A stretch of 64,000 nt of DNA from HTCC5015 sp051747425 (GTDB lineage: Bacteria > Pseudomonadota > Gammaproteobacteria > HTCC5015). Numbering within the stretch: the first letter of the stretch is position 1; every line of letters begins with the position of its first letter. Below are positions 48,782-58,109 of this stretch, piece after piece. Position numbers and translations under genes: made by a program. The stretch lies in the NCBI GenBank assembly GCA_051747425.1, contig JBNJGD010000001.1, forward strand, positions 1 through 64,000. Reading direction: 5' to 3'. Below the pieces are notes generated by a model. The model did not search any database, was not told the origin of the DNA, and was given only the letters and a program-made list of their open reading frames with translations.

Positions 48782-49558
48782 TCAACGACTGCGAACGACG
48801 CCGCGCTCGCTGTTTTCGACAAACTCGACAAAAGTCCGCACTTCGGGAAATTGCTCGATCAGTGGCTCAATGGCGCGGCGTGATTCCTCGCGACGCTTTT
48901 TGGCGTAGACCAGGGCACGAAAGGCCTTGTGCAGCGCCTTGATCACTTCCTCATCCATTCCGCCTCGCTTGAGGCCTACCTTGTTGATGCCAATGGCATT
49001 AGCGTAATTGCCCGCCACCAGGGTATAGGGGGTGACATCGCGGTTGATGGCCGATCCCATGCTGGTAAAGCAATGAGTGCCGAGATGGCAAAACTGATGG
49101 ACCAGGGTAAAGCCCCCCAGTTTGGCGCCGTCCTCGACGGTAACATGACCGGCCAATGCAGTATTGTTGGCTACCACGACCTCGTTTTTGACCAGGCAGT
49201 CGTGAGCGACATGGCAATAGGCCATAAACAGATTGTCACTGCCAATTTTTGTCAGGCCACCGCCCTCTTCCGTACCGCGATTGAATGTACAAAACTCCCG
49301 CACCTTGTTGCGGTCCCCAATTTCCAGGCGAGTCGCCTCGCCCCGGTACTTGAGGTCCTGCGGCTCCTCGCCAATCGAGCTGAAGGAGTAAAAGCGATTG
49401 TCACAACCAATGGTAGTGGGTCCCTTGATCACCACATGGGCGTCTACGACAGTCCCCGTACCGATTTTTACATCGGGGCCAATAATGCTGTAGGCGCCGA
49501 TCTCGACATTGTCGGCCAGGTCCGCAGAGGGGTCGATAATCGCGGTTTCGTGAATCAT
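48782..49558 (-). CDS. lpxA: UDP-N-acetylglucosamine acyltransferase LpxA
   Basis: LpxA starts lipid A synthesis by adding a beta-hydroxyacyl chain to the 3-position of UDP-GlcNAc. The 258-residue protein is a left-handed beta-helix of hexapeptide repeats, with the catalytic His in the AYCHVAHDCLVKNEVVVANN block near residue 125 and the typical NTALAGHVTVEDGAKLGGFT and HQFCHLGTHCFTSMGSAINR stretches. It is the last gene of the bamA-skp-lpxD-fabZ-lpxA run; start and stop overlap fabZ by 4 bp. Acyl-chain length preference cannot be read with confidence. Confidence 0.97.
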   Translation of the reverse strand: MIHETAIIDPSADLADNVEIGAYSIIGPDVKIGTGTVVDAHVVIKGPTTIGCDNRFYSFSSIGEEPQDLKYRGEATRLEIGDRNKVREFCTFNRGTEEGGGLTKIGSDNLFMAYCHVAHDCLVKNEVVVANNTALAGHVTVEDGAKLGGFTLVHQFCHLGTHCFTSMGSAINRDVTPYTLVAGNYANAIGINKVGLKRGGMDEEVIKALHKAFRALVYAKKRREESRRAIEPLIEQFPEVRTFVEFVENSERGVVRSR

Positions 49559-50004
49559 CGCTCGACCTCCTTCAGCATACCCATGATATCTGCGGTGCAG
49601 GCCAACTCCTCGCCTACATAGGCCTCGGACTGAAACTTGGCCGCACCCTGCATCTTCTTTAGAAGACGCGTGCGTATGGTGACAATATCACCGGGAATGA
49701 TCTGGCGTTTGAAACGGGCCTTGTCGACGCCGGCGAGGAAATAGATGCAATCCGGGCCTCGATCAAAGCCTTCGTCGGCGAATGTAATGAAGGCCATGGT
49801 TTGCGCCATGGACTCCAACAAGAGAACACCCGGATAAATCGGGTAGTCCGGAAAATGTCCCTGGAAACAGGGTTCACTGGCGGTAATGTTTTTCTGAACC
49901 ACTACGGACTCGCCACTCTTGAGCTCGAGTACTTTGTCCACCAGAAGAAACGGAAAGCGGTGGGGCAGGACATCCATCACTTTACGGATATTCATCTCAG
50001 TCAT
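49555..50004 (-). CDS. fabZ: 3-hydroxyacyl-[ACP] dehydratase FabZ
   Basis: FabZ dehydrates beta-hydroxyacyl-ACP in fatty acid elongation and shares its substrates with LpxA and LpxD. About 149 residues from the ATG at 50004 (MTEMNIRKVMDVLPHRFPFL); another ATG five codons upstream overlaps lpxD by 23 bp. The active-site His lies in LPHRFPFLLVDKVLE (about residues 13-27) and the catalytic Glu in FPDYPIYPGVLLLESMAQTM (about 58-77). It is translationally coupled with lpxD upstream and lpxA downstream, as in other gammaproteobacteria. Confidence 0.96.
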   Translation of the reverse strand: MTEMNIRKVMDVLPHRFPFLLVDKVLELKSGESVVVQKNITASEPCFQGHFPDYPIYPGVLLLESMAQTMAFITFADEGFDRGPDCIYFLAGVDKARFKRQIIPGDIVTIRTRLLKKMQGAAKFQSEAYVGEELACTADIMGMLKEVER

Positions 50005-51046
50005 TGTTGTCTTCTTCATTGTTCTGGGTCAGCCGGGCAAGTGTTTGCTCCAGCTCCCTGACCCGTTTATGGAGTGTATCCAGTTGCTTGAAGCGCACGG
50101 CATTTTTCCGCCACTGACCCATTTTATCGTAAGGAATACCGCCGGCGTAGGCGCCGGCCTGGTGGATCGTGCCGGAAATCAGGGTGTCGGCGGCAATATG
50201 TGTGTCGTCGGGGATACTCAGATGGCCGGTAAATTTGGCCATCCCGCCAACGGTGCAGTTGGCACCAATCCGAGTGCTGCCGGCCATCCCGGTCATTGCG
50301 GCCACCGCCGTGTGGTGCCCAATACGAACATTGTGGGCAATCTGAATGAGGTTATCCAGAATCACACCCTCTTCAATGACCGTATCATCGAGTGCCCCGC
50401 GATCAATACAGGTATTGGCGCCAATATGAACACCGTCACCAATAACCACGCGGCCAATTTGGGGGATGGCTTCCCAACCCGCCTCGCCCCGGGCAAAACC
50501 AAAGCCGTCACTGCCGATGACAGCGCCGGGCTGGACCACTACCTCACTGCCCAAAATGCAGCTGTGAGCCACAACCACACCTGAACCGAGCCAGCAGCGC
50601 TCACCAATAACGGCGTTGCTCTCGACCACACACTGCGCAGAGAGCACCGTTCCGGCAGCCACTACAGCACCGGCCTCAATAATACAGCCGGGACCGATAC
50701 TGGCCGCGCCATCGACCCTGGCCTCTGGTGACACCATCGCAGAGTCATCAACACCGGGAGCCGGCTGCGGTCGAGGATTGAAATAGCGGGAGACCCGGGC
50801 ATAAATCAGATAGGGATTGTCGTGAACCAGCGCCGGGAGTCCGATAGCCTCTACATCACCTCTGCGCGCGATGACGGCAGAGGCCCGGGAGTGCTTCGCC
50901 GACTCCAGGTAACGCGACTCATTGACGAAAGTGATATCCCCCTGCGCGGCATTGCCGGCAGAGGCGACGCCCGCGATGGCAGTATCGCCATCGCCGGACA
51001 ATTCGGCGCCACACCGAGCCGCCAGTTCAGACAGTGTTATCGCCAC
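49997..51046 (-). CDS. lpxD: UDP-3-O-(3-hydroxyacyl)glucosamine N-acyltransferase LpxD
   Basis: LpxD adds the N-linked acyl chain at the 2-position of the lipid A precursor. The 349-residue protein has the N-terminal uridine-binding domain (FVNESRYLESAKHSRASAVI near 40-59), a long hexapeptide-repeat helix with the catalytic His in NLIQIAHNVRIGHHTAVAAM (about 231-250), and a C-terminal helix (KQLDTLHKRVRELEQTLARL) that forms a short coiled coil. It lies 9 bp after skp and overlaps fabZ. Confidence 0.97.
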   Translation of the reverse strand: MAITLSELAARCGAELSGDGDTAIAGVASAGNAAQGDITFVNESRYLESAKHSRASAVIARRGDVEAIGLPALVHDNPYLIYARVSRYFNPRPQPAPGVDDSAMVSPEARVDGAASIGPGCIIEAGAVVAAGTVLSAQCVVESNAVIGERCWLGSGVVVAHSCILGSEVVVQPGAVIGSDGFGFARGEAGWEAIPQIGRVVIGDGVHIGANTCIDRGALDDTVIEEGVILDNLIQIAHNVRIGHHTAVAAMTGMAGSTRIGANCTVGGMAKFTGHLSIPDDTHIAADTLISGTIHQAGAYAGGIPYDKMGQWRKNAVRFKQLDTLHKRVRELEQTLARLTQNNEEDNND

Positions 51047-51055
51047 GCTGGCGTC

Positions 51056-51553
51056 CTAGTCCATGGCCTTGGCCACCTGATCGGTCAGATCAATGGCCTC
51101 GGTCGCATAGATAACGGCATCGCTGTGAACCACCAGGTTATAACCCTCGCCTTGGGCAATTTTTTCCACTTCCTCAATTGCCCGCTGGGACACCTGGGAA
51201 AGAGCCTCCTGTTCACGCATCTTGGTTTCTTCGCGAAAGTTTTCCTGGCGCAGTTTCGCTTCCATACTCTTGCTGCGAATATTGCGCTCAAGCTTTTGGC
51301 GGTCGCTTTTCTGCATGGTCATTCCGTCCTGCCTGAGCTTGTTGGTGAGCTGTTGGACCTGCGCTGACAGGGCCTGAATCTCCTGACCCGTTGGCATCAT
51401 TTCCTCCTTGATCTTCTCGCGAAGACGCTGGGAGTAGGCCGACTGGTCTACCACTTGCTGCAGGTCGACATAGCCCACCTTGCTTTCGGCCCAGGCGGGA
51501 GAGACAACGAGGGCCATACAGGCCAAAATGCCACTGATGAGTAATTTTTTCAT
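51056..51553 (-). CDS. skp: Periplasmic chaperone Skp (OmpH family)
   Basis: Skp is a trimeric periplasmic holdase for unfolded outer-membrane proteins. The 165-residue protein has a signal peptide (MKKLLISGILACMALVVSPAWA), the conserved VGYVDLQQVVDQSAYSQRL (residues 26-44), two long helical arms with high Lys/Glu/Gln content (about 45-115) and a C-terminal VVHSDAVIYATEAIDLTDQ strand region. It lies 46 bp after bamA. The same genes occur in E. coli in this order (bamA-skp-lpxD-fabZ-lpxA). Confidence 0.95.
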   Translation of the reverse strand: MKKLLISGILACMALVVSPAWAESKVGYVDLQQVVDQSAYSQRLREKIKEEMMPTGQEIQALSAQVQQLTNKLRQDGMTMQKSDRQKLERNIRSKSMEAKLRQENFREETKMREQEALSQVSQRAIEEVEKIAQGEGYNLVVHSDAVIYATEAIDLTDQVAKAMD

Positions 51554-51599
51554 TGCTGCCTTATCCTTTCATTGCTTTTCGATGAATCGATTATGCGGA

Positions 51600-53927
51600 T
51601 CAGAACGAGCCACCAATCGTAAACTGGAAACGCTGCGTTCTGTCGCGGCTTTCGTGGTCGAGGGGTTCGGCGTAGCTAAACACCAGTGCCCCCATCGGGG
51701 TCAACCAGTTCAGGGCGACACCGGCTGATGTACGCATCTGGCTGGCCTCGAACTCCGAGGGTTCAGAGTACACATTACCAAAGTCGTAAAACACGCTGAA
51801 GCGTAAACTATTGTTATCACCCGGCGGCGGCAATACATACTCGACATTGCCCGTCACCCTGAAATCGCCGCCATAGGCATCGCCCAGACTATCTATGGTG
51901 CCCTCGTCTGAAGCCAGACTGCGTGAGCGATAACCGCGAACCGAGCGAATACCGCCGGCCGTGTATTTCTCATACGGAGGCAGGGTGTCCAGGTCGTCAC
52001 CGTAGCCAGTGCCGTAGCTGATGCGGTGTTTCAGCAACAGAACCGTGCGATTGGTCACCGGGGCGTAATACTCGGCGGCGTACTCGCTCTTGTAGAATTC
52101 GAGATCACTGCCCGGAAGGCTGACCTCCAGGTTCAGGCTTTGGCGGATGCCCTTTTCAGCAAAGATGGTCCGGTTGCGGCTGTCGTACACATAACCCACG
52201 GCGGGGGTCACGGTATTAAATTCCTGACCAAATTTGTTGAAGGCCGTGCGGTCCGGATTAACACACTGTTCGGGGTCATCGGTAATAAAGTCCTCGACCT
52301 CCCGGGGAGAGCCCACGGTACAGAACAACTCCGCCTGATCGAGGTTGGCGCCCAGGCGCAAACTACTGTACTCGGACATCGGAATGGAAAAGGAAAGCCC
52401 CAGACCGAGCACATTGAGAATGTAGTCCGAGCTCGTGGTAATGCCCGAATCGGTCTCGCGGTAGTAGGTGCTGAGGCTGCGACTGACGCCGTCAATGGTG
52501 TAGTAGGGGTTGGTGTAGGAGGCCGATGCCGACTTGGTGACACGGCTCCGGTCCAGCTGGAATGAGAGGCTGTTGCCCGTGCCAAAGAGGTTGTCCTTGG
52601 TGACACCAAAATTGAACAACACGCCGTCATTCTGGGCGTAACCTGCGCCGATATTAATACTACCGGAAAGGCGCTCTTCTACTCCGTACACCAGGTCAAC
52701 TTCACCGGTATTTCCCGGCACATCTCTGAGATCTGCCGTAATATCGGAGATATAACTCAAACGCTGTACACGAACTCGGCCGCGCTCGATTTTACCGGAA
52801 TCGTACCAGGCGTTTTCCATTTGGCGCATCTCGCGACGCAACACCTCATCCTGGGTGTCGTGATTGCCCTCAAAAACAATATTGCGAACAATATACCGCT
52901 GGCCCGGATCGATATTGAAGTCCAGAATCACTTCGTTTGTGGCCTCGTCAACTTCCGGAATCACATTAACCTTCACCCGGGCAAAGCCCTCGCGACCCAG
53001 GCGCTGCTTGATCAGGGTGGTGACCTGTTGGATTTTTTTGCGTGAGAAAGCCTCGCCATCCTCGATCAGGACCAGTTTTTCCAGTTCCTCAGAGTCGATC
53101 ACCAACCGCCCGACCAGACGCACATCCTTTACCGTGTAGCGGTCGCCCTCATCGACATTGATGTTGATGTAGAGGCTCTTTTTATCGTCCGAAATGGTTA
53201 CCTGCTCGGAATCGATACTGAACTTCATATAACCGCGGTCGAGATACCACGAGCGCAAGGTTTCAAGATCGCCCTGCAGCTTGGGTTTGGAGTACTTGTC
53301 CCGGTCACTGAAGATCGCCCACCAGGCCGGCTGGCCCGTTTTTAGTTCGTCCTTGAGCGTTTCGTCGTCAAAAACCTTGTTGCCGGTGATGTTGATGTGG
53401 GTAACGCGAGCCGGAAAGCCCTCGGCAATCTCGAGGTCGATATCAACCCGGTTGTCCTCGAGTTCCGTCACTTCCGTAGTGAACTTGACACCGTACTTGC
53501 CCTGACTGAAGTAGATCCGCTCGAGCTCGAGCTGAAGTTTCTCCAGCACACTCTCGTCGTATATTCGGCCCCGGACCATGCCTACCTCTTCCAGAGCCTT
53601 ATCAATGTCTTCACTTTTGATCAGGTAATTGCCGTCGAAATTGATCTCGGCAATCGCCGGCCGCTCACTGACCTCAACAATAAGGGTATCGCCATCGCGC
53701 AGGAGGACCACATCGGAAAACAGGTCGGAGGCGTAGAGGTCTTTCAGCAGTGACGCCTGGCGGTCACCATCGAGGTCCTCACCCACCTTGATGTCGGTGT
53801 AACCGAGAATCGTTTGATCCTTGATACGATCGTTGCCTTCGATACGGATATCGGCAACTTGAAAAGCGTGACCAGGCAATGCCAGCGAAAGCAGCGCAAG
53901 AGCCAGGGCGAGTGAAGACTTCGACAT
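51600..53927 (-). CDS. bamA: Outer membrane protein assembly factor BamA
   Basis: BamA is the essential channel of the BAM complex. About 775 residues from the ATG at 53927; a TTG two codons earlier overlaps the rseP stop. There is a signal peptide ending PGHAFQ, five POTRA domains (about residues 24-425; FQVADIRIEGNDRIKDQTIL is the first) and a 16-strand Omp85 barrel with the hallmark SVRGYRSRSLA motif in strand L6 (near 660) and a C-terminal Phe (FTIGGSF). It follows rseP directly. Its lipoprotein partner BamE is encoded at 15.1 kb. Confidence 0.97.
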   Translation of the reverse strand: MSKSSLALALALLSLALPGHAFQVADIRIEGNDRIKDQTILGYTDIKVGEDLDGDRQASLLKDLYASDLFSDVVLLRDGDTLIVEVSERPAIAEINFDGNYLIKSEDIDKALEEVGMVRGRIYDESVLEKLQLELERIYFSQGKYGVKFTTEVTELEDNRVDIDLEIAEGFPARVTHINITGNKVFDDETLKDELKTGQPAWWAIFSDRDKYSKPKLQGDLETLRSWYLDRGYMKFSIDSEQVTISDDKKSLYININVDEGDRYTVKDVRLVGRLVIDSEELEKLVLIEDGEAFSRKKIQQVTTLIKQRLGREGFARVKVNVIPEVDEATNEVILDFNIDPGQRYIVRNIVFEGNHDTQDEVLRREMRQMENAWYDSGKIERGRVRVQRLSYISDITADLRDVPGNTGEVDLVYGVEERLSGSINIGAGYAQNDGVLFNFGVTKDNLFGTGNSLSFQLDRSRVTKSASASYTNPYYTIDGVSRSLSTYYRETDSGITTSSDYILNVLGLGLSFSIPMSEYSSLRLGANLDQAELFCTVGSPREVEDFITDDPEQCVNPDRTAFNKFGQEFNTVTPAVGYVYDSRNRTIFAEKGIRQSLNLEVSLPGSDLEFYKSEYAAEYYAPVTNRTVLLLKHRISYGTGYGDDLDTLPPYEKYTAGGIRSVRGYRSRSLASDEGTIDSLGDAYGGDFRVTGNVEYVLPPPGDNNSLRFSVFYDFGNVYSEPSEFEASQMRTSAGVALNWLTPMGALVFSYAEPLDHESRDRTQRFQFTIGGSF

Positions 53928-53929
53928 AA

Positions 53930-55294
53930 TCAACCAAATATTCTGGATAAATCGTTATAAATCGCGAGCGTCATCAGCCCCGCCAGAAGTACCAAACCAA
54001 ACTGCTGTCCCCAAACCAGTGTCCGCTCGGACACCGGGCTACCCTTAATGGCCTCTATGGTGTAATACACCAAATGACCGCCATCGAGCACGGGTACCGG
54101 CAGCAGATTCAGAACGCCAAGGCTGACACTGATTACTGCCATGAATTGCAAAAGCGGCACAATACCATATCGGGCAAAGTCACCGGCCAGATCCGCAATC
54201 GTCAGCGGTCCGGATATGTGTTTCAGCGAGGCATTGCCCGTAATCATTTGCCACAGCATTTTGACGGTAAACAGCGACATTTGCGCCGTTTTCTCCACCC
54301 CACCCACCAGGGCATCGACAGGGCCTCGCCGCTCCAGTGTACGGTACGCAGTATAGGGATCGCCTTCGACAACCGGCGTCACCCCGATACGCCCAATGGG
54401 CCCGCTCGGCGACTCTGCGCGCTCCGGTGTCAGCACCAGATCGAGAGCCTGGCCTTTGCGCTGCAGCTGAATTGCCGTTGGTTCTCCGGGACGCGCCTGC
54501 AGTACATCGACCATATCTGCCCAGTGGTTCACGGGGCGCCCCTCGACAGAGACGATGCGGTCACCCGATTCAAGACCGGCTCGCGCAGCGGGGGAATCAG
54601 CGATAACGCGGTCGAGAACGGCTGGAATTTGCGGCTCCCAGAGGCTGAAACCCAACACCGCCACAGGATCGCCCTCGACCTTTAGCAGGTTGCCTGACGC
54701 CCCCAACGGCAGGGACACGGTTCGACGGGCGCCATCGCGATTGACCTCCAGAGCCAGGCGCTCCTGTTCAATAGCACGGTCGAGGAGTGTCATTCTGAGG
54801 TCCTGCCAGCTGTCGACGGCTTCACCGGCGACCGCTGTGATGATATCGCCTCTTTGCAAATCGGCTTGTGCCGCCGCTGTATTTTCGGCAGGGGTGTCAA
54901 TAACCGGCCTGAGGGAATTGATGCCAATGGCAAAGGTCGCGGCATAGAGTATCGCGGCCAGCAACAGATTGGCCAGCGGCCCGGCGGCGACAATAGCAAA
55001 GCGCTTTTTCAGGGGCTGACGATTGAAAGCCAAATGGCGCTCGGCTTCAGCGACCTCGCCCTCGCTTTCGTCGAGCATTTTGACATAGCCGCCCAGGGGA
55101 ATCGCGGCGATGACATATTCGGGAGAATCCGGCCGCGCCTGGTAGCGCCACAGTGGTCGACCGAAGCCAATGGAATAGCGCAGTACTTTCACCCCCAGGC
55201 GCCGGGCCACCCAAAAGTGGCCAAACTCGTGAAAGGCGATCAGCAGACCGAGAACGGCGACGAAAACCGCCGCCTTGTAGGCCAGGTCCAACAT
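53930..55294 (-). CDS. rseP: Site-2 protease RseP
   Basis: RseP is the intramembrane zinc metalloprotease that cleaves RseA in the sigma-E envelope stress response. The 454-residue protein has the zinc motif HEFGHF in the first TM helix (residues 22-27, with Glu23), two tandem PDZ domains (about 115-300; GDIITAVAGEAVDSWQDL; SGDRIVSVEGRPVNHWADMV) and the third ligand in the C-terminal LNLLPVPVLDGGHLVYY (about 390-406). It lies in the usual dxr-rseP-bamA order with one or no bases between genes. Confidence 0.97.
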   Translation of the reverse strand: MLDLAYKAAVFVAVLGLLIAFHEFGHFWVARRLGVKVLRYSIGFGRPLWRYQARPDSPEYVIAAIPLGGYVKMLDESEGEVAEAERHLAFNRQPLKKRFAIVAAGPLANLLLAAILYAATFAIGINSLRPVIDTPAENTAAAQADLQRGDIITAVAGEAVDSWQDLRMTLLDRAIEQERLALEVNRDGARRTVSLPLGASGNLLKVEGDPVAVLGFSLWEPQIPAVLDRVIADSPAARAGLESGDRIVSVEGRPVNHWADMVDVLQARPGEPTAIQLQRKGQALDLVLTPERAESPSGPIGRIGVTPVVEGDPYTAYRTLERRGPVDALVGGVEKTAQMSLFTVKMLWQMITGNASLKHISGPLTIADLAGDFARYGIVPLLQFMAVISVSLGVLNLLPVPVLDGGHLVYYTIEAIKGSPVSERTLVWGQQFGLVLLAGLMTLAIYNDLSRIFG

Positions 55295-56515
55295 TTAGCC
55301 CAAGTCACTCCGCATGCTTTCCATGGCCTGCTCGGCGACACTGCGAGCCTCGCGGTCGGCAGCAAATACGGCTTCGAAATCATCCGCCGGATGCGCCGTC
55401 ACCTGCTCCAGGGTCATCGCTATCAAGCGCGGAATATCGGTATAGGCAATACGCTTTTGCAAAAAGGCCTCCACGGCCACCTCATTGGCGGCATTGAGAA
55501 TCGCTGTGCTGGTCCCGCCCGCATCGTGGGCACTGTAGGCCAACTCTAGGCAGGGGAAGCGGGAAAAATCCGGTGCTTCAAAGTCCAACCTTGCGACCTC
55601 GAACAGATCCAATGGTTCCACACCGGCATCGATCCGGTCGGGCCAGGCCAGTGCATTGGCGATGGGCGTGCGCATATCAGGCTGCCCCATTTGCGCCAAA
55701 ACCGAGCCGTCGCTATAGGCCACCATAGAGTGAATCACCGATTGCGGGTGAATCACGACCTGGATGGCGCTTGTCGGCAGATTGAACAACCAACAGGCCT
55801 CAATCATCTCCAGACCCTTGTTCATCATGGTGGCCGAGTCCACCGAGATTTTCTGGCCCATCACCCAATTGGGGTGCTTGACCGCCTGCTCCGGCGTGAT
55901 CTGACCCAGCTCATCCAGCTTATGATTTCTGAACGGGCCACCGGAAGCGGTGAGCAGAATTTTCTCCACGCCCAGCTCAAAGTAATTTTGCAAGCTGGGG
56001 TTGTAGGCCTGGCAGTCGGCCGGTTGTGGAAGGCACTGGAAAATGGCGTTGTGCTCACTGTCGATGGGTAACAAAGTGGCACCGGAATGCCGGGCGGCAT
56101 CGATCATCAACTGGCCGGACATGACCAGGGCTTCCTTGTTGGCGAGGAGCACGCGCTTGCCGACGCGGATCGCCTCCAGGGTGGGTTTAAGCCCTGCCCC
56201 GCCGACAATCGCAGCCATAACCACTTCGGCCTCCTCACAGGCGGCCAATTCCGCCACGGCAGCTTCACCGTCGAGCACCTGCGTACCGATCTCTTCTGCC
56301 GCCAGGGCCTCTCTTAAGGCATTGGCCGAGTCCGCCCGGCCCATGGCGACATAGCGGGGCCGATGTTTCCGGCACTGTTCCAGCATCCGCTCCACATTGC
56401 CGTTGGCGGTAAGCGCCACCACCCGGTAGCGCTCACTGTGGCGCGACAGAACATCCAGCGTATTGACGCCGATCGTCCCCGTGGAACCGAGAACCGTTAC
56501 CCCCACCTGTGACAT
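55295..56515 (-). CDS. dxr: 1-deoxy-D-xylulose 5-phosphate reductoisomerase Dxr
   Basis: Dxr converts DXP to MEP, the first committed step of the MEP isoprenoid pathway; the product DXP is also a PdxJ substrate. The 406-residue protein has the NADPH motif VLGSTGTIGVNTLDV (residues 8-22), LLANKEALVMSGQLMIDAAR (about 123-142), the metal and substrate residues in PIDSEHNAIFQCL (about 150-162), LTASGGPFRNH, and VDSATMMNKGLEMIEACWLF. The stop is directly before the rseP start. ispG, a later enzyme of the pathway, is encoded at 4.9 kb. Confidence 0.97.
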   Translation of the reverse strand: MSQVGVTVLGSTGTIGVNTLDVLSRHSERYRVVALTANGNVERMLEQCRKHRPRYVAMGRADSANALREALAAEEIGTQVLDGEAAVAELAACEEAEVVMAAIVGGAGLKPTLEAIRVGKRVLLANKEALVMSGQLMIDAARHSGATLLPIDSEHNAIFQCLPQPADCQAYNPSLQNYFELGVEKILLTASGGPFRNHKLDELGQITPEQAVKHPNWVMGQKISVDSATMMNKGLEMIEACWLFNLPTSAIQVVIHPQSVIHSMVAYSDGSVLAQMGQPDMRTPIANALAWPDRIDAGVEPLDLFEVARLDFEAPDFSRFPCLELAYSAHDAGGTSTAILNAANEVAVEAFLQKRIAYTDIPRLIAMTLEQVTAHPADDFEAVFAADREARSVAEQAMESMRSDLG

Positions 56516-56518
56516 AAG

Positions 56519-57346
56519 TTAGCCTGCTAGAAAAAGAGTGATACCAAACAGAAACACCGGCGCGGCGGCCAGGACGCTGTCGATGCGATCGAGCACCCCG
56601 CCGTGCCCGGGCAACAGTGAACTGCTGTCTTTTATATCGGCCTGGCGTTTGAGAAGGCTTTCAAAAAGGTCGCCAAAAACGGAGAACAGCGCGGCCAGCA
56701 AACTCAGGGCAACAAACACCCAGGCCTCGCGCCCGCTGTAACCGAACCACCAGGCCGCCAGTGCCGCCAGGGCACTGACGCAGAGGAGACCACCCAGCAT
56801 GCCTTCAACCGTTTTACCGGGGCTGACCAGCGGTGCCAGTTTGTGCCGGCCAAAGCGCTTGCCGCTGAAATAGGCGCCGACATCCGCCGCCCAAACAATA
56901 AAGAAAACATAGAGAAAATAGCTGGCCCCGTGGTCGTCGGATCCGTGCAATTGCACCAGAGACCACCAGGCGGGCACCAGAACAATCAGCCCCATCATGG
57001 CCTTGGACAAACGAACCACTCCCTGCCCGGGATCTACTTCTCTCGGTTCGTAGCGCAATATGATCACGGAGATACCCGCCCACCACAACAGGGCGGACCA
57101 CAGCAACCAGTCATCCAGGCCCAATACACCAGGGTAGTAATGGGTGGCATAAAGCGCTCCTGCCAAAGCCAGGTAGAAAAGCAGCGATTCGACGGGGCGC
57201 AAAGCGGCTAGGCGAGTCCACTCCCAGCCGCCAATGAGGATCACGGCGGCCAACAGGAGGGCCAGCGCCGGCGTCTCTAGGAAAACCACGGCAAGCAACA
57301 GCAATGGTGCCAAAACGAGCGCTGTGATAATACGCTGTTTAAGCAT
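56519..57346 (-). CDS. cdsA: Phosphatidate cytidylyltransferase CdsA
   Basis: CdsA makes CDP-diacylglycerol for all phospholipids. The 275-residue inner-membrane protein has about eight hydrophobic helices and the CDP-DAG synthase signature near the C-terminus, SLLPGHGGVLDRIDSVLAAA (about 241-260), with the two metal-binding Asp residues. It overlaps uppS by 8 bp and is followed by dxr after 3 bp, the conserved uppS-cdsA-dxr order. Confidence 0.96.
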   Translation of the reverse strand: MLKQRIITALVLAPLLLLAVVFLETPALALLLAAVILIGGWEWTRLAALRPVESLLFYLALAGALYATHYYPGVLGLDDWLLWSALLWWAGISVIILRYEPREVDPGQGVVRLSKAMMGLIVLVPAWWSLVQLHGSDDHGASYFLYVFFIVWAADVGAYFSGKRFGRHKLAPLVSPGKTVEGMLGGLLCVSALAALAAWWFGYSGREAWVFVALSLLAALFSVFGDLFESLLKRQADIKDSSSLLPGHGGVLDRIDSVLAAAPVFLFGITLFLAG

Positions 57347-58094
57347 GGTTCAACTCCGCCTTGGCCAGCTGCTCGCTGGTCTGACCGAAACGGCGTTCGC
57401 GCGCAGCAAACCACTCCACCGCGGCATCAATTTCGGCGGCGTTAAAGTCCGGCCACAGGGTGTCACTGAAATAAATTTCGCTATAGGCAAATTGCCAGAG
57501 TAAGAAGTTGCTGATTCGACGCTCTCCACCGGTGCGCAACAACAGGTCCGGATCGGGCAGCTCGCTGAGAGACAGGTGCTGAGCGATCGTCTCCTCGGTG
57601 ATGTGACGCGGCTCAATAATGCCATTCTGGACCTTTTTGGCCAGGGAGCGAGCGGCCTGTGTCATATCCCAGCGGCCGCCGTAGTTTACGGCAATATTCA
57701 ACTGCAGTCCGGTATTGACGGCGGTCGCCTCTTCGCTGGTTTGCATCTTGTCGCGCAGTTTTTGCTCAAAAGCGGACTTGTCGCCAATGAAACGGAGTCT
57801 GACATTGCGCTCATTGAGCCCTTCCAGCTCTTTGGCCAGGGTGGAAGTAAAGAGCTGCATCAGGGTGCTGACTTCGTCTTCCGGTCGCTTCCAGTTCTCG
57901 CTACTGAAAGCAAAAAGGGTCAGATTTTGGATGCGGTGGGGCTCGCAGGCTTCAATAACCGCACGCGCGGCCTTGACCCCGGCCCGGTGACCCGCCGTTC
58001 GTGGCAGGCCCCGGCGTCGGGCCCAGCGACCGTTGCCATCCATGATAATGGCAACATGTTGCGGCTTGTTCTCCGGTTCGACGGTACTCGACAT
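57339..58094 (-). CDS. uppS: Undecaprenyl diphosphate synthase UppS
   Basis: UppS builds the C55 lipid carrier needed for peptidoglycan and O-antigen. The 251-residue cis-prenyltransferase has the catalytic Asp in VAIIMDGNGRWARRRGLPRT (residues 14-33), GHRAGVKAARAVIEAC, FAFSSENWKRPEDEV (about 61-75), and the C-terminal DLLLRTGGERRISNFLLWQF and YSEIYFSDTLWPDF motifs. It overlaps cdsA and lies 15 bp after frr. Confidence 0.97.
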   Translation of the reverse strand: MSSTVEPENKPQHVAIIMDGNGRWARRRGLPRTAGHRAGVKAARAVIEACEPHRIQNLTLFAFSSENWKRPEDEVSTLMQLFTSTLAKELEGLNERNVRLRFIGDKSAFEQKLRDKMQTSEEATAVNTGLQLNIAVNYGGRWDMTQAARSLAKKVQNGIIEPRHITEETIAQHLSLSELPDPDLLLRTGGERRISNFLLWQFAYSEIYFSDTLWPDFNAAEIDAAVEWFAARERRFGQTSEQLAKAELNHA

Positions 58095-58109
58095 ACAAAC
58101 ACGATGAGG

